Shown here: positions 34,248 through 46,269 of the stretch, piece by piece | How positions within the stretch are numbered: the stretch's first letter is position 1 | How the letters are laid out: each line of letters starts with the position of its first letter | Assembly (NCBI GenBank): GCA_021399445.1 | Contig: JAJTUQ010000004.1 | Coordinates: 4,154,001-4,218,000 of the forward strand | Length of the DNA stretch: 64,000 nucleotides | Source of the DNA: Xylogone sp. PMI_703 | Taxonomy: Eukaryota > Ascomycota > Leotiomycetes | Direction: 5' to 3' | Made by a program: the position numbers and the translations under genes | The notes under the pieces: model-generated | What the model saw: the letters and a program-made list of their open reading frames with translations, nothing else | Database searches by the model: none | Told to the model about the DNA's origin: nothing

Positions 34248-35194
34248 CTACGCCCCAAATTTACTTTCTTTGAATGGGTATCTAACTTCATCATCCTTTC
34301 TAATCCAGATCTGCTTCTTCTTCTTCGAAGGAATATGTTCAACCCAGACCTGTTTCGCCTTCTCTTTCATGAAGGCTCGTATGTATCTCGGATCCCATAG
34401 CTCGCTGGCAACGCCCAAGTCCTTGCAACATCGCATAAGAGCATTTGATTTACATCCTTCAGTGGCAGTCGGTATGCCTTCTGGAGAGAAATAGTCCTGT
34501 TCGCCTCGCGCAATAGATACTAGCCTAAATAAATCTATGAGTTAGAACGAACGCCACTTCATAAAACAATCGAGAAGCCTAGTAGCACCACATACCTTCC
34601 ATGAGCAAGGAGCGCATATTCTCTGGTAATGCTCTTCTCTGTAACTATTGTCTCTCCTCTGGGAGCCAATCCCCAACCTCCAGGTCCAAAAGCTCTGTTC
34701 AATATCCTTCGATATTTGATTTCCGGTAAGTATATAATTCCGTCAGGTTTGACTTCCACATCATCGAATGGAATTGGTGCGAGCAATATATCCGCGGCTT
34801 CTTTAGAGAATGGTTGTGCTGATAGGCCGTGGAAGGATCTTGTCCAGTCAACTTGCCGGCTACCTTCATCTAGAATCAAAGGTTCATCTGCTAGCCCGCT
34901 CGTTAGATCTTGAATTGGTGATGGCGAATCTTTGGATGTGGTAATAGGTTTAGACTTCGAGGCTGGGTCGTATTTGGAGGGTTCGCTGGGTTTAGAGGCC
35001 GTGCTGGGTGTTGCGTAAGATCGCTTTGGGGTCGAGATGGGTCTAGATTGAAGTCCTAGCTGCGATAGAGGTGCAGCTTTGCCATTACTTAATATTCTCG
35101 GCTGTGTCCAATTTGCCCTGGTACATCGAGAGATTTGTGATGATGTAGAGCATGATAAGCCAGATCGGGATGCCCTGCATGCTATTGTGGCCAT
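34248..35194 (-). CDS. mgm101: Mitochondrial genome maintenance protein Mgm101
   Basis: Exons at 35194-34596 and 34524-34248 with a 71-bp intron give 291 aa. The first 65 residues form an Arg/Ser-rich mitochondrial presequence and a low-complexity linker. The core [20 protein letters not shown] then [15 protein letters not shown] is the Rad52-like Mgm101 single-strand-annealing domain. The splice continues it into [20 protein letters not shown] and a C-terminus with the typical [14 protein letters not shown]. It binds mitochondrial DNA and promotes recombinational repair in nucleoids. All conserved blocks are intact. Confidence 0.95.
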
Positions 35195-35467
35195 GATTGA
35201 CGTTGTATGGTAGATACGTTGAAGAAATGTTCGCGAGGCGATCTAAAGGCTACACGTACAGTATGAAGGCGCAAGTGGTTCGCCAAGGTAGTATTCTGGT
35301 ACCGTATGACTACACTTCACTAAATTTCAAACTTTCAGAAGTATTGTGTAATTTGTACATTAAGATGCGACTTTAGAGTGGAATTATAGATTTTATTATA
35401 CAATGAAGGTAGCAAAACCCAAGTACATCCTTCTCGGCATTTCTGCGAGCTTCAAATATGATTATCA

Positions 35468-35943
35468 TCACGCATCTTTCATTGACGTCCTCTTGTCATT
35501 TTGTTGTAACTTCCAGCACTTTTTGAAATTTTCCAGCTATAGAATAAGAGAATAAAAGATATTAGCCAAAAGCCTTAGATTAGTATTTTACCTTCTGCAG
35601 GTCAAATATACGGTACACGTGATATAAAACTTCCCGTCGCTAAATTGGTATTCTTACCTCTTCTTTACAAAGTCTCCAGTCCTTCTTTTCAAAATAACAA
35701 TCGGTCATCTTCATATTTTCATCTGTTGCATATGAGTCTCAATTACAGCAAGTTCTAGAGTACCTGGTTTCATTGGGGTACGCACCCGCACACCCTGTGC
35801 TAAAGATCCTCTTGTCCCTGTGATTTAAGTTGAGTGTCGGGTGTAAAGCTAAAGCTTTGGATTTGGGGTTCGCACCATTCGTCTGGCTCATCGTCATCTC
35901 CTGTTGCTGTAGCTATCTTTGTATTAGATTCTTTCTTTGACAT
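35468..35943 (-). CDS. coa4: Coa4-like twin-CX9C mitochondrial intermembrane-space protein
   Basis: Four small exons (35943-35876, 35817-35786, 35722-35658, 35536-35468) with introns of 58, 63 and 121 bp give 77 aa. The product starts MSKKESNTKIATATGDDDEP and contains four cysteines each spaced by nine residues: CADENMKMTDC, then YFEKKDWRLC, then KEELENFKKC. DEPDEWDKRIFSTGC is diagnostic of Coa4, an IMS protein imported by Mia40 and needed for cytochrome c oxidase assembly. Exon 2 is only 32 bp. Every phase matches, so I trust the model although no single exon resembles a gene. It is transcribed divergently from biotin-protein ligase with only about 116 bp between the start codons. Confidence 0.9.
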
Positions 35944-36059
35944 CTTGGGATTTGAACTTCGGTTGGAAGGGTTGCAAAGTTTATCTGGACAATAATCAGG
36001 CAATAGCTTACCGTACTGCAAAACCTGCTAAGACCTCGGTTGAGAGTGGTGTATGAGAT

Positions 36060-38305
36060 ATGACGAGTTCGAAGCTCAATGTATTAGTTTATTCAGGTAT
36101 GAGTCGATGTACGATATGGAGAAATCTTCTAAATATCAGTAGGCAATGGAAGCACAATTGAGTCCGTTCGCCATTGCCTATACACTTTGCGTCGTTTATT
36201 ATCTCCTAATTATGCAGTGATCCCAGTGACGGAATCAGCTATCCTCAAAGAACCGTGGACAGCTTCCTGTGCCCTCCTTGTATTTCCAGGAGGGGCTGAT
36301 CTAGGTTATTGCCGGAGTTTGAATGGAGAAGGCAATCAACGTATCGCTCAGTATGTTCGCCGAGGTGGTGCATATCTTGGCTTATGTGCAGGTGGTTATT
36401 ATGGAAGTTCGAGATGTGAATTTGAGATTGGAAATGGAAACATGGAGGTCGTAGGCTCTCGAGAGCTACAATTCTTCCCGGGGACATGCCGTGGATGTGC
36501 ATTCAAAGGTTTTGCTTATCAAAGCGAAGTTGGAGCTAAAGCAGCAGAACTGCGGGTTGAAAATGAAAATTTCCAAGGCAGTATGACATCCAAAACATTT
36601 CGTTCATACTACAATGGTGGCGGCGTCTTTGTTGATGCAAAAAGCTTTGAAGATAAAGGCGTTGAAGTCATTGCAAGTTATACCGATCCCATGGATGTGG
36701 ACGGGGGTGACGGAGCGGCTGCAGTGGTATACTGCAAGATTGGTGAAGGTGCTGCCCTTCTCACTGGGCCCCACCCAGAGTAAGCTATTTCCTAGAGTAT
36801 TTGTGGCGGTTCTAACCAGTTATTAGATTTGCTGCTGTTAATCTGGATCCAAGTGCTGGTGGGCCTGACTATGCTAATATCGTCAAGGCACTATCAGAAG
36901 ATGATGAAATGCGGGCATTATTCCTAAAGGCATGCTTGGTAAAGCTAGGGATGTCAATCAATGAAGAAAAATCCTCCGTGCCTTCCCTCTCTCGTCTTCA
37001 TCTTTCATCTATAGATCACATTGAAGTGTCCGAGTTATTAGAGGACTGGAAGGAAATTATTACCGAGGAAGCAGGCGAAAGTTACGTTAAGGGGGAAAAT
37101 GATACTTTCCATCTGGAAAAAGAGGAGTCGAGGTGGTCTTTGAACACAATCGTCCGATCCCTTCCCCTTGTAGGTGGTGGTGGCAAAGATGGAGAGGGCG
37201 CTGAGGATAATAAGCTTGATGTTGCCAGTTTGGATGATAGAATTATCGATTATAATGCGATAATTAAGCCGCTGGTTTCACATGAATCGAGATGGCCAGA
37301 CACCAAAGAGACACCGAACTTTAACCACCATGCATTTTATGCTAACCTACGCAAGTACCAAGCTGAAGGGGATACCGAAGCAGAAGAATTCGGGAAGACT
37401 CTGCTCTACGGAGAAGTTGTGACTAGTACCAATACACTTCTTGAAAAGTAAGTCTATAATAATCTATACATAGAGGTTATAGCTAATCTACAAAGGAATC
37501 CTAAGCTTCTCTCTCGACTTCCAATAGGTTTTACATGCACAGCCACAGTTCAGATTGCCGGTAGGGGACGGGGATCTAACGTTTGGGTCTCTCCCGCTGG
37601 CTGTCTTATCTTCTCTACTGTTATAAGGCATCCAATGGAACTTAGTAATACTGCTCCAGTTGTATTCATCCAGTATTTAGCTGCTATTGCTATTGTTGAA
37701 GGCATAAAATCATATGACTTAGGTTACAGTGACGTACCAGTCAAGTTGAAATGGCCAAATGACATCTGTAAGTCAGATCAGCTCTCCTTGTGTGTCTTAT
37801 AAATCTAACAAGTGTAGATGCCAAGGATCCAACTAAACCAGGGAAGAACGTGTATGTCAAAATTGGAGGCATTCTCGTTAACTCCTCCTACTCATCTGGG
37901 AATTATGATCTGGTAGTTGGTATTGGAATAAACACTACAAACCAAGCCCCTACCACATCACTTAATGCGTTGCTTCCCCCTCATCTTGCACAATTCACCC
38001 TAGAGAAGCTTTTAGCACGAATATTAACTAAGTTCGAGGATATTTATATAAGATTCCGTCGCAATGGGTTCGATAAACATCTCGAGAATATCTATTATGG
38101 ACATTGGCTACACACAGATCAAATAGTTACTCTTGAGACTGAAGGCGGAGCAAGGGCTCGAATAAAAGGAATTACTACGGACTGGGGTCTGCTACAAGCG
38201 GAAGAGCTAGGATGGGAAGATCGGCCTACTGGTAAAGTCTGGGAGTTACAGAGTGATAGTAATAGCTTTGACTTCTTGAAGGGGTTATTGAAAAGGAAAG
38301 TGTAA
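36060..38305 (+). CDS. bpl1: Biotin-protein ligase (holocarboxylase synthetase)
   Basis: Five exons (36060-36096, 36143-36779, 36827-37447, 37496-37767, 37818-38305), introns of 46-50 bp, 684 aa, matching yeast Bpl1 in size. The N-terminal third is the amidotransferase-like BPL_N domain (SCALLVFPGGADLGY, YLGLCAGGYYG). The C-terminal catalytic half has the biotinyl-AMP loop AGRGRGSNVWVSPAG, KLKWPNDIY (rejoined by the last splice) and KIGGILVNSS, followed by the small C-terminal domain. It activates biotin with ATP and attaches it to lysine of carboxylases. The start is in MTSSKLNVLVYSG: the usual family Met immediately before NVLVYSG is CTC here, so translation starts five codons further upstream. 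Confidence 0.95.
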
Positions 38306-38424
38306 TATATCAACTCCTGGCTCAATATTTACTATATACCCCTATATTGAAGCGTATGTCCTTCAATTACAGTTGTCTAGATCATGAGATAGACATAGAA
38401 ACTTAAGATGTAGCTCTAATCCCC

Positions 38425-39273
38425 TCAGGACCAGTTATAGCTCTCAATACATTCCCACTCTAGATTTCCTGCTGTGAATGACTTTCCTAGAGGTATATCC
38501 TCCTCACCGGATAGTAGAGATGCCAGGTCTAGCTTTCCAATGGCAAGAACTTGTTTCCATCCGGCCTTCGCATCCCATTCCCATCTTGCGACACTAAAGG
38601 CATCACCTACCCTCAAAACGGCTTCCACAAATTGTGCAATTCTAATTGCTTTACCTCGAATGTGGGTATCTTCCTCTTCTGCCTTTAGTACCCAAGATAC
38701 GTAGTTTTTCTCATTCCCGACCTTAATTGGATCAAGATCTTCCCAGAGTTCCTCATAATCAGTTACAATTCCTGTAGTCGGATTGACCATTGCACCTTTT
38801 TCCAAGACCTCGTTGCTATTCTCTACTGGAAACATGTGACCTTCGTCTTCTACATTGTCAGTGGTTCTGTTATCCACCCAATGTTGCCATACGGTGTGGC
38901 TTGGCTTTATGAGTTTTCCCGAATCGTACTGTGCTGGACTGCTTATAGAAGTTCCTGCAAATCCCCATTCCAGTCCTTTTATAGCCTCATTATCAGAAGG
39001 GTCAGTCGGGAGAGGTAGCTGAGTGGGATCTGTCGCCTTGAATATGCGAACATCCACGTAGTGTTTACCTGCAGATGTAAGAACCAGAGTGCTGACGTGG
39101 AATCATTAGTGAGTTATCTTGTAGGCCAAGAAATAAAAAGTTACTCTGTATTCTCTCCCGCTGGTTCATCCTGAGATTGTTAGGTCACCTATGTCAACTC
39201 GGACAACAAATGTGGAGCAACTTACCCCCCACTTGATGTATTTTCTAATGGAAATGAATGGATGGGATGTCAT
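38425..39273 (-). CDS. hri1: Hri1 family protein
   Basis: Three exons (39273-39226, 39170-39145, 39091-38425; exon 2 is 26 bp) with introns of 55 and 53 bp give 246 aa. The joined N-terminus MTSHPFISIRKYIKWG-DEPAGENTD-TLVLTSAGKHYVDVRIFK and the two-domain beta-barrel body (GLEWGFAGTS, WEDLDPI, VARWEWDAKAGWKQVLAIG, ending ECIESYNWS) match fungal Hri1. Yeast Hri1 binds the kinase Hrr25, with links to Sec72; its activity is unknown. It converges on biotin-protein ligase with only 119 bp between the stop codons. Confidence 0.88.
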
Positions 39274-39722
39274 TATCTTAACCTAAATGCACCCTAAGAC
39301 CACACAGGCTAACATAGATTATGAAGTTAAGATGAAGCAGTTGAATAACTGAGCTTCGCGCACATGTTATATCAGCCTGGTGGGGTCAGTGAGCACAGGC
39401 TTAATTGCTACTAGTAGTGCACCATAGTGGAATCCATCTAGCATCAACTCTAAACGTCCATTGAGATAGTGGGCATTCACAAGCTATATAGCATATCAGG
39501 AAGTTGACAGGTCTCACAATGAAGGAGGTTCGAATACAATTTACGTGATATCATAAATATAATACAACATTAGAGCCGAGATATAAACATTATTCGTCTT
39601 TAACGCATCAGCAGAGAGATATATTCTCCACGAGACCGATCCCAGATCATGATAACTCCTCTTTCAAAATATCCGAGCTATAAGACAATGTTAGAACAAA
39701 ATTAGAAGACCCTTTATCCGCC
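39274..39722. other. Intergenic region
   Basis: Upstream of hri1 and beyond the 3' end of the heme lyase gene. No gene or repeat is recognised. Confidence 0.45.
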
Positions 39723-40769
39723 TCAGCCTCGTGCACTAGCTTGTTCTCTCACAGATGCGCCTGACGCCCGGTACCAGATGTCCCCTCCCCATCTCATCAT
39801 CCGCTCAACAGCAGCTGTCGGAGTGTCTACTGCAGGTCTCACATCCAAGTAGAAGACAGGTTCACCAGTAGGTTCTGGTGGCCCAGAATAGAAGTCGATA
39901 ACGTATCTTACAGGCTTCGATTCGCCGTTATATTCTCTTTGAACAAACCAATCATGACGATCAAATGGAGGTTCCGTCCTGCTTCAATTAGTAAAAATTA
40001 ATAGTGTAAGTGCTGGGAATAACATACCCGAATTTGCTTGGATATATCCGTCCTAGGAGCTGGATCATTGCTGCCTTCGGCGTCATTTCCTTCGGCCGCC
40101 CTTGGAATTTTATTAACCTAGGCTGTACAAGGTTGTCTTCATCCGATCTGGTTGCTAATGCATTCTCTTCTCCTCTTTTTGAGATTTCCCACCCTCTCGC
40201 CAGTCCTCTGCCAAACCGCCTTTCCCATTCCACGATTTCTCCCCAAGCCCCTTCATTCAAGAAGTTATGCACAGACACCATACTTTCTACGGCAGTTATG
40301 TCCGTATCTGTATAACCTTTTCGTAATAGTGCATTATACATCTGCTGTGGTGATGGATATTCCCAGTTACCCTCTCCAGTACCCTTAGGTATCGACGATG
40401 GCTCTCGTTCTGTTGGAAGGGAAGCGGTCTGATGTGGTGCTCGATCTTGAGATAAATCAGGGAACATATAATTGAGTGGATTGAGCTTTGAAAATGTAGA
40501 AGATTTCTTGGGACCAGTCTTAGTCTCACTATCTCCTGGTGTGTATGGACATGCTGTCTCGGTGGCGTGAGGACGCTTGGGAGTAGATTTTAAAGCATCC
40601 CCACTGTGTTTATGCATAGGACATGATGGCTATTCATCATTAACAGAGCAACTTTTGAGGGGCTTGATTGACTTACAGGAGGTGATCCTGCGAAATCAGC
40701 AGGCATAGGATGAGGAGCAGTTTGCGCATTCAGGCGAGAGACATCAGAATCTGCCCAAAACCAACCCAT
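39723..40769 (-). CDS. cyc3: Cytochrome c heme lyase (holocytochrome c synthase)
   Basis: Three exons (40769-40677, 40629-40028, 39978-39723), introns of 47 and 49 bp, 316 aa. The N-terminus [16 protein letters not shown] is followed by two Cys-Pro heme-regulatory motifs, SCPMHKH (about residues 33-39) and ACPYTP (Cys58), as in fungal HCCS proteins. The catalytic core includes [16 protein letters not shown], whose His152 corresponds to the heme-ligating His of human HCCS, then [12 protein letters not shown] and [10 protein letters not shown]. The enzyme sits in the mitochondrial intermembrane space and forms the thioethers of cytochrome c. I cannot exclude the cytochrome c1 paralogue (Cyt2), but the CP motifs favour Cyc3. 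It is transcribed divergently from the Cqd1-like kinase. Confidence 0.88.
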
Positions 40770-41373
40770 ATTTGATGAGCGGAAATCAAACGGTAGTTCT
40801 TCACTATAGTCGAGATATAAGTTATGGCGGGAAATGAGCTATGCTCTGCAAAATATTGTATCATCGAATTTTTCGAGAGGCAAGGCTGGATGTTCGTATC
40901 TTTGCCTTCGATATGGCTCGTTCCGGGACAAAAATGGTTAGTGATAAGTACCGCACCTTAGCTTGTTCCGGACCTTCCCGTACTACGTGCCAGCCAAATG
41001 TTACGGTATTCAGCCTTGCGTTGACTTCACGATTAAATCAAAATGCAGCAATCTTTTACAAGGGACAAATTTATTTGTTTTAGCAAGGATTGCTATAATT
41101 CAATCAGTAGTAAAGTTTTTCTAGGTTAGCCTGCAATAATGTTGAGCTATCTGTCAATAGAAACATTTTTCATCATGTGTAGTGTGCGCAGTTGCCCCTG
41201 GAAGAAAGTCCAGTTAGGCGGCCTGACGTCAGAGCATATCACAAGCCTGTGTCCCGATCTGTGTGCGACCCTGGGCGCGTTTTTCAACCACAAGATCGTC
41301 AACAACGTCTACTGCCCTCAATGGAGAGATAGCATCGATAAGGCAGTCTGCAGACCCGTTATCCCATAGGAAA
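40770..41373. other. Bidirectional promoter: heme lyase / Cqd1-like kinase
   Basis: 604 bp between two divergent start codons, both for mitochondrial proteins. A perfect CRE element lies in it (listed separately). No gene. Confidence 0.55.
41223..41232. promoter_or_regulatory. Palindromic CRE/ATF-type bZIP site
   Basis: CTGACGTCAG, a full TGACGTCA CRE, about 145 bp upstream of the Cqd1-like start codon and 455 bp from the heme lyase start. Fungal ATF/CREB-type bZIP factors bind this sequence. Function is inferred from position only. Confidence 0.5.
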
Positions 41374-43533
41374 ATGAGGCTAGGCCTCGGGGCTATTGGC
41401 CGTCTCTATTTGCGACAGAGCTGCCGTCAAGCTCAGCGAAGCCAATGGCTACATTATCAATTGCGGACAAGATGCACGTATAGAACAAGCGGAAAAAAGA
41501 GCTCTTTTCGATCACCTCCTCAAAAGCTAGGCATCACGCTTGTGGCAGCTACAGGCTTGAGTCCGGCAGTTTTTGTCGCATTGTCGGAGCAGGACAATGG
41601 AGGAACAGACCAGACGGCCGAGGGACGAATGCTTCAGGCATCAAGAGAAGAAATTAGAAAGAAGGTGTCCGAAGATGATCACGGGCTTACGAGGTTTCGA
41701 AGACAAGTAGTACTGGCTTTAGATCTTTATATATGGGAGCCTATATGTATCAGCCTACGGTTTTTGCGCCTAGTTATGATATTTGTTCCCGTTATTGTTG
41801 CAGTGCCGGCGATATGGATAGGCCCCCGAGTTCGAGACAGGCAGAATGAAAGGAAGGGTACATTATGGTGGTATTCGTTTCTTGTCCGCTCAATGGAGCG
41901 TGCAGGTCCCGCTTTCATTAAGGTAATGCTTGTCCCGCCCCAGCATTATTAAATACTCACTGTTAGTAGCTTGGACAATGGGCTGCCTCTCGCTCTGATA
42001 TTTTCCCAACTGAAATGTGTGATGCCATGTCACGCCTTCATTCAAATGCACCAGCACACTCATTAGATCAGACTATACGTATAATAAGAAAAGCGTTCGA
42101 CGATAGACCATTCGATGAGATATTTGACGAGTTTGACAGGACACCACTAGGGGTGGGTGCCATAGCTCAGGTATATAAGGCCAAGTTAAAGCCCGATTTA
42201 GCAGCTCCTGGAGATCCTGATCTAGAAGAGCCTTCAAACCTACGAAAGAATGTGCGTAAGAACGTGGATATCCTAATAAAAAGCACACCTCATCGAGTAC
42301 CATCTTCATATGTTGCCATAAAAGTCCTTCACCCGGGTGTGGAACGAGTAGTGCGACGAGATCTTTGTATTATGGGCTTTTTCGCTTCACTTCTCAACGC
42401 CATCCCTACTATGGAATGGCTATCATTACCCGATGAGGTGAAACAGTTTGGAGAAATGATGAAGTTGCAGCTAGATCTACGAATCGAAGCAACAAATCTA
42501 TCGATTTTCAGGAAACATTTCAAAGACAGGACTACAGCATGGTTTCCGTACCCATATCCTGATTTTACCACCAGACAGGTACTCGTAGAAGAGTTTGCCC
42601 AAGGCATACCACTATCCGATTTCATGGAGAATGGTGGCGGCATTTTTCAAGAAGAAATTGCAAACGAAGGGCTGGATGCCTTTTTGAGAATGCTGTTGCT
42701 GGATAATTTCGTTCATGCTGACTTGCATCCTGGTAATATTATGGTACGTTTCTACCAATCAGGAAAACCACAACTTCCGTTCAGCAAACAGAGAGAAGAA
42801 TATCCACAAGATCAACCGGATGTCACCGAGCAAGTTTTAGAAAGGCTACGCCCATACAGACACAAGAAAGACGTCAAAGGATGGGAGAAAGAGCTGCTAA
42901 AGTTAGATAGGGAGGGCTTTCGGCCACAGTTGATTTTTATTGATACAGGTTTGGTCACTGAGCTTAATGCTACTAATCGAAGGAATTTTCTCGATCTTTT
43001 TAAGGCTGTTGCTGAATTTGACGGCTACAAGGCCGGTCATCTCATGTGTGAAAGAAGTCGACAGCCGGATTCGGTTATTGATGAAGAAATATTTGCATTG
43101 AAAATGCAGCACCTTGTTCTAGGAGTCAAAAGTCGCACATTAGCCCTTGGCAAGATGAAGATAGGCGATATACTTCATGAAGTATTGAGTATGGTTAGAT
43201 CACATCACGTGAGGATGGAAGGTGATTTTGTCAATGTGGTTATCAGTATCCTTCTACTTGAAGGCATCGGCAGAAGCCTCAACCCTAATATTGATCTTTT
43301 GTCATCTGCCTTGCCTATTCTCCGGCAATTAGGTGCTCAAAGCGGAGGGGGAATGTTGAGAAAAGGCGATTTCTCAATGCTCAGAGTATGGGCAGGGCTG
43401 GAGGCTAGGAGCTTCTTACAAGCTTCTATCGAAGATGTAAGTCATCCCTATAATCTTCACAAGCTAATTACTGACATGAATACTCTAGGTTGAAAGATGT
43501 GTAAAATATGACTTATTGTCACCAAATGTATAA
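41374..43533 (+). CDS. UbiB/ABC1 family mitochondrial kinase-like protein (Cqd1/ADCK2-like)
   Basis: Exons 41374-41922, 41970-43436 and 43489-43533 (introns of 47 and 52 bp) give 686 aa. A basic mitochondrial presequence and a hydrophobic stretch (LVMIFVPVIVAVPAIWIG) precede the UbiB core: KLGQWAASRSDIFP (KxGQ motif, rejoined by splice 1), the Ala-rich loop PLGVGAIAQVYKA, catalytic Lys near 301 (VAIKVLHPGV), HADLHPGNIMV near 432, and DTG near 508 in place of DFG. The ending VERCVKYDLLSPNV requires the third exon; reading through would replace it. The KLGQWAASR form and a roughly 60-residue insert before DTG fit the ADCK2/yeast YPL109C (Cqd1) branch, which affects coenzyme Q distribution in the inner membrane. 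The branch assignment is slightly less certain than the family. Confidence 0.9.
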
Positions 43534-44614
43534 ATTATAGATACGGGGCACAAGGTCTGAGAATATAATATAATAGAGTCGGGTTTTCGGTATCATCGAA
43601 TCTATCTCCAAGTTCATCGATATAATAAGTTTCTCCTTATATCACTTATTACCTATGATACCAACTTCTTGATGCTGATGTTATCTGTTCACTTCGCTTA
43701 TATGGTAGAGACACTACTAGTGATACGCTTGACCTACACGGATACCGTCCGTCATCCTGCTCACCTATCATGGGAACGCTAGTGACGTTCTTATGGCAAC
43801 GAAGTAGGAGATTGAAACAAACAGTTCCGATTCTCTCGCCTGGATTACAAGGCGGAAAGACGCGTCTTTGTCAATGGTTGCTCATAGCTACTTGCTTCTT
43901 TTCACTTCTAATCCATCTCAGAACACAGGTGTCTTCAGCTTATTGCAGATACTTGATTTAACACCATACCAGAGCCTTCAATCAAAGTCTAGCTTCTATC
44001 CTTGCACTTGAGCATTCATGCTTTACTGTCTCAAACAGAAAGTTGAGATCTAAGTGGTGGTCTCTATGCCATAGTAGGCTACGGCAAAGTCCATCACAAT
44101 CTAACGCACAGCAGCTTAGACTCAATCCTCTAGGGACTGTACTATTTCTCTGGCTTCAAGATCAATTCTCCCTGTCAGGAGGTATGTGTTATTTCTATAG
44201 CTTGCCTTCTACTGGTTTAGGTTGGGGTTGTCACAACTGTCTCCAAAAACCTTATATGGGCATTGCAAGAATTGTCAAATAAGATAAGCAGCTATCAGAC
44301 CGATAGTAAACTTGTCCCTATATCATCTTGTCAGGGCGATATCGAATATTGCCTCTTCACATGAGAATAATCATCCTCAATGCTACCTCAAATTTATTCT
44401 GACATCTCCCCTTTAGTCACATAGCTACTTAAGCGTAGATCTTTTCGGTGACTGAATCGCACTACTGTATGAGCACAGCATTTCCGATCAAATCTATATG
44501 AGCCGCTTATTGACTTTTTCGTCAGACTGGGCTTGCAAGCAACTCCCACAATCCCGCAGTCCGAAACTCAAATAGGGATTTTGTTAGGCTCTACTGGGTT
44601 TTGCGTCACTTAAG
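43534..44614. other. Intergenic region
   Basis: 1.1 kb between two plus-strand genes. Two short open frames (63 and 79 codons) have no domain. It presumably includes the promoter of the two-TM hypothetical protein. Confidence 0.45.
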
Positions 44615-45952
44615 ATGTCCTCTGATCTTACCTTATCATTAAGGCCTTACCTGTCTAATTCCCCAAATAATAATGATGGCGAACAACATAGGGGAGATGT
44701 CTCGCAATGGACTCACATATATCAGCCGGATCGACATGCTCAGAATGGTCCACCAGGAGAGGGACTAAGAATGCCACGTTACCACCTTGAGAGGAATCAG
44801 AACATTACAAATTGGCCAGGCCTTTTATCATGGAAATGGAGATTCCTTATTGGGCTACTACTCGTAGTGGTTGGATATATATCAACAATAGCTGCACTCG
44901 TAATAGTTGTCCAAAATACGACCCGTAATACACCAATGAATGGTGGTCCTCAGATCTGGCTTGCTGGCAGTACGGTAGCTTTTCTCCTTGGAATTTTGAT
45001 CAGTACGAGTGTTGCCTGTGATCTTGGCGGGGATAGGGCCTTTGCCGCATATGACCAAAGTGTCAGGGACCAGTGGTCTTCAGGCCAGGCTAGTCAGTTT
45101 ACAACACCTGCCCATCCTAGCAGAAATGCCGAAGTCACGGCTGCTGCGCAAACCCATGGAGAACATGGGGCAGCTCCTGGAATGCCACGGACTGCTGTTG
45201 CGAACCAACGTGATTCTGAGGAGACGAGATGGTCAATGTTCTATAAAGGGCATGTGGCCTTAGGTGAAGCAAATACAGTCCCTGGAGATATCCCCAGAGG
45301 GTCAGTTCCTGGCGCCCAAGGTGCTGATGCAGGACCTGCGCCTAGGCACTCCATGAGTATGGAAGACACCGACGAGGATGATATAGGACGAATTGGTTCA
45401 ACGGCGTGTAGTTCCGTCAGAATCTGTAGACCAGTGTCTATCGCTTCCCACAATGCTAGCATTAGCTATGCTCCTTCTTCTTCTTCTGAGCGTCCAGTTC
45501 AGATCTCTCCTCCGCCAGACAGGATGCACCGCAGGGTGTCATCGACGCCGTCACTTAACTCCATTGAAAGAGCCAGAAGATTTGCTCGCCGCCATACTAG
45601 TGTCACGTCAACCTCGTCTTTCTCTCCACACTGGCCAGATTCTGTTCCAGAAGAAAGTTATGATAGCCAGGGAATTGAGATGCAGGATCTGACTACTTCT
45701 CAAACAAGCCGTGAGCGGAATCAGGTGGTAACTAGCAGAACACGAAACCCGATACCAGCCTTGTGGAATGTCCATAATTATGAGATGTCAAGAACCAATG
45801 TACGCCGAGCAGCACCAGAGTCAGAAGCTAGCATCCAGCGGGACTATAACACTGGACCCCAGGATCAAGTTGTAACCCCAGCGAACCATGAATGGAATCA
45901 GGAGGGAGAATGGAAAGTTCAATCACTTCAGGGAAGCCGCAAATTAGCCTAG
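44615..45952 (+). CDS. Hypothetical two-TM membrane protein with long disordered tail
   Basis: Intronless, 445 aa. Two hydrophobic helices lie at about residues 71-100 (WRFLIGLLLVVVGYISTIAA) and 109-135 (IWLAGSTVAFLLGILISTSV). They are separated by a short loop, so both termini lie on the same side. The remaining 300 residues are polar, with Ser-rich and Arg-containing stretches (SIERARRFARRHTSVTSTSS) and no domain. Codon use and length argue for a real gene; I recognise no family. It could be lineage-specific. The start at 44615 is the first ATG of the frame. Confidence 0.65.
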   Translation: MSSDLTLSLRPYLSNSPNNNDGEQHRGDVSQWTHIYQPDRHAQNGPPGEGLRMPRYHLERNQNITNWPGLLSWKWRFLIGLLLVVVGYISTIAALVIVVQNTTRNTPMNGGPQIWLAGSTVAFLLGILISTSVACDLGGDRAFAAYDQSVRDQWSSGQASQFTTPAHPSRNAEVTAAAQTHGEHGAAPGMPRTAVANQRDSEETRWSMFYKGHVALGEANTVPGDIPRGSVPGAQGADAGPAPRHSMSMEDTDEDDIGRIGSTACSSVRICRPVSIASHNASISYAPSSSSERPVQISPPPDRMHRRVSSTPSLNSIERARRFARRHTSVTSTSSFSPHWPDSVPEESYDSQGIEMQDLTTSQTSRERNQVVTSRTRNPIPALWNVHNYEMSRTNVRRAAPESEASIQRDYNTGPQDQVVTPANHEWNQEGEWKVQSLQGSRKLA

Positions 45953-46269
45953 TGGCTATATTCATTCAATGTTAGAGTATTCACTTGTAGCGTATACACT
46001 GTTTTAAGTACTTCTTTTCTCCCTGTTTTCCCTTCGGATATTCGTTGCAAGTATTCTACTTCGTAGATACGTTTCTTATGTGGTCGCTGGTAAAGTATCC
46101 AGTTCTACTTCCCTCTACGTATGAATGAGACTGGATCTAGGAAATTTTACAAGAGGTCTAAAGTCTATGGTATTCAAAATGTTAATTAGCATACCAGGTG
46201 GATCGTATTTTCATGATTAAATTTCGTATACAACAGACCCAACTCCTGGATATAAGTCATTTCAAATTA
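45953..46269. other. Convergent intergenic region
   Basis: 3' UTRs of the two-TM protein and the Nop8-like gene. Nothing further seen. Confidence 0.5.
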
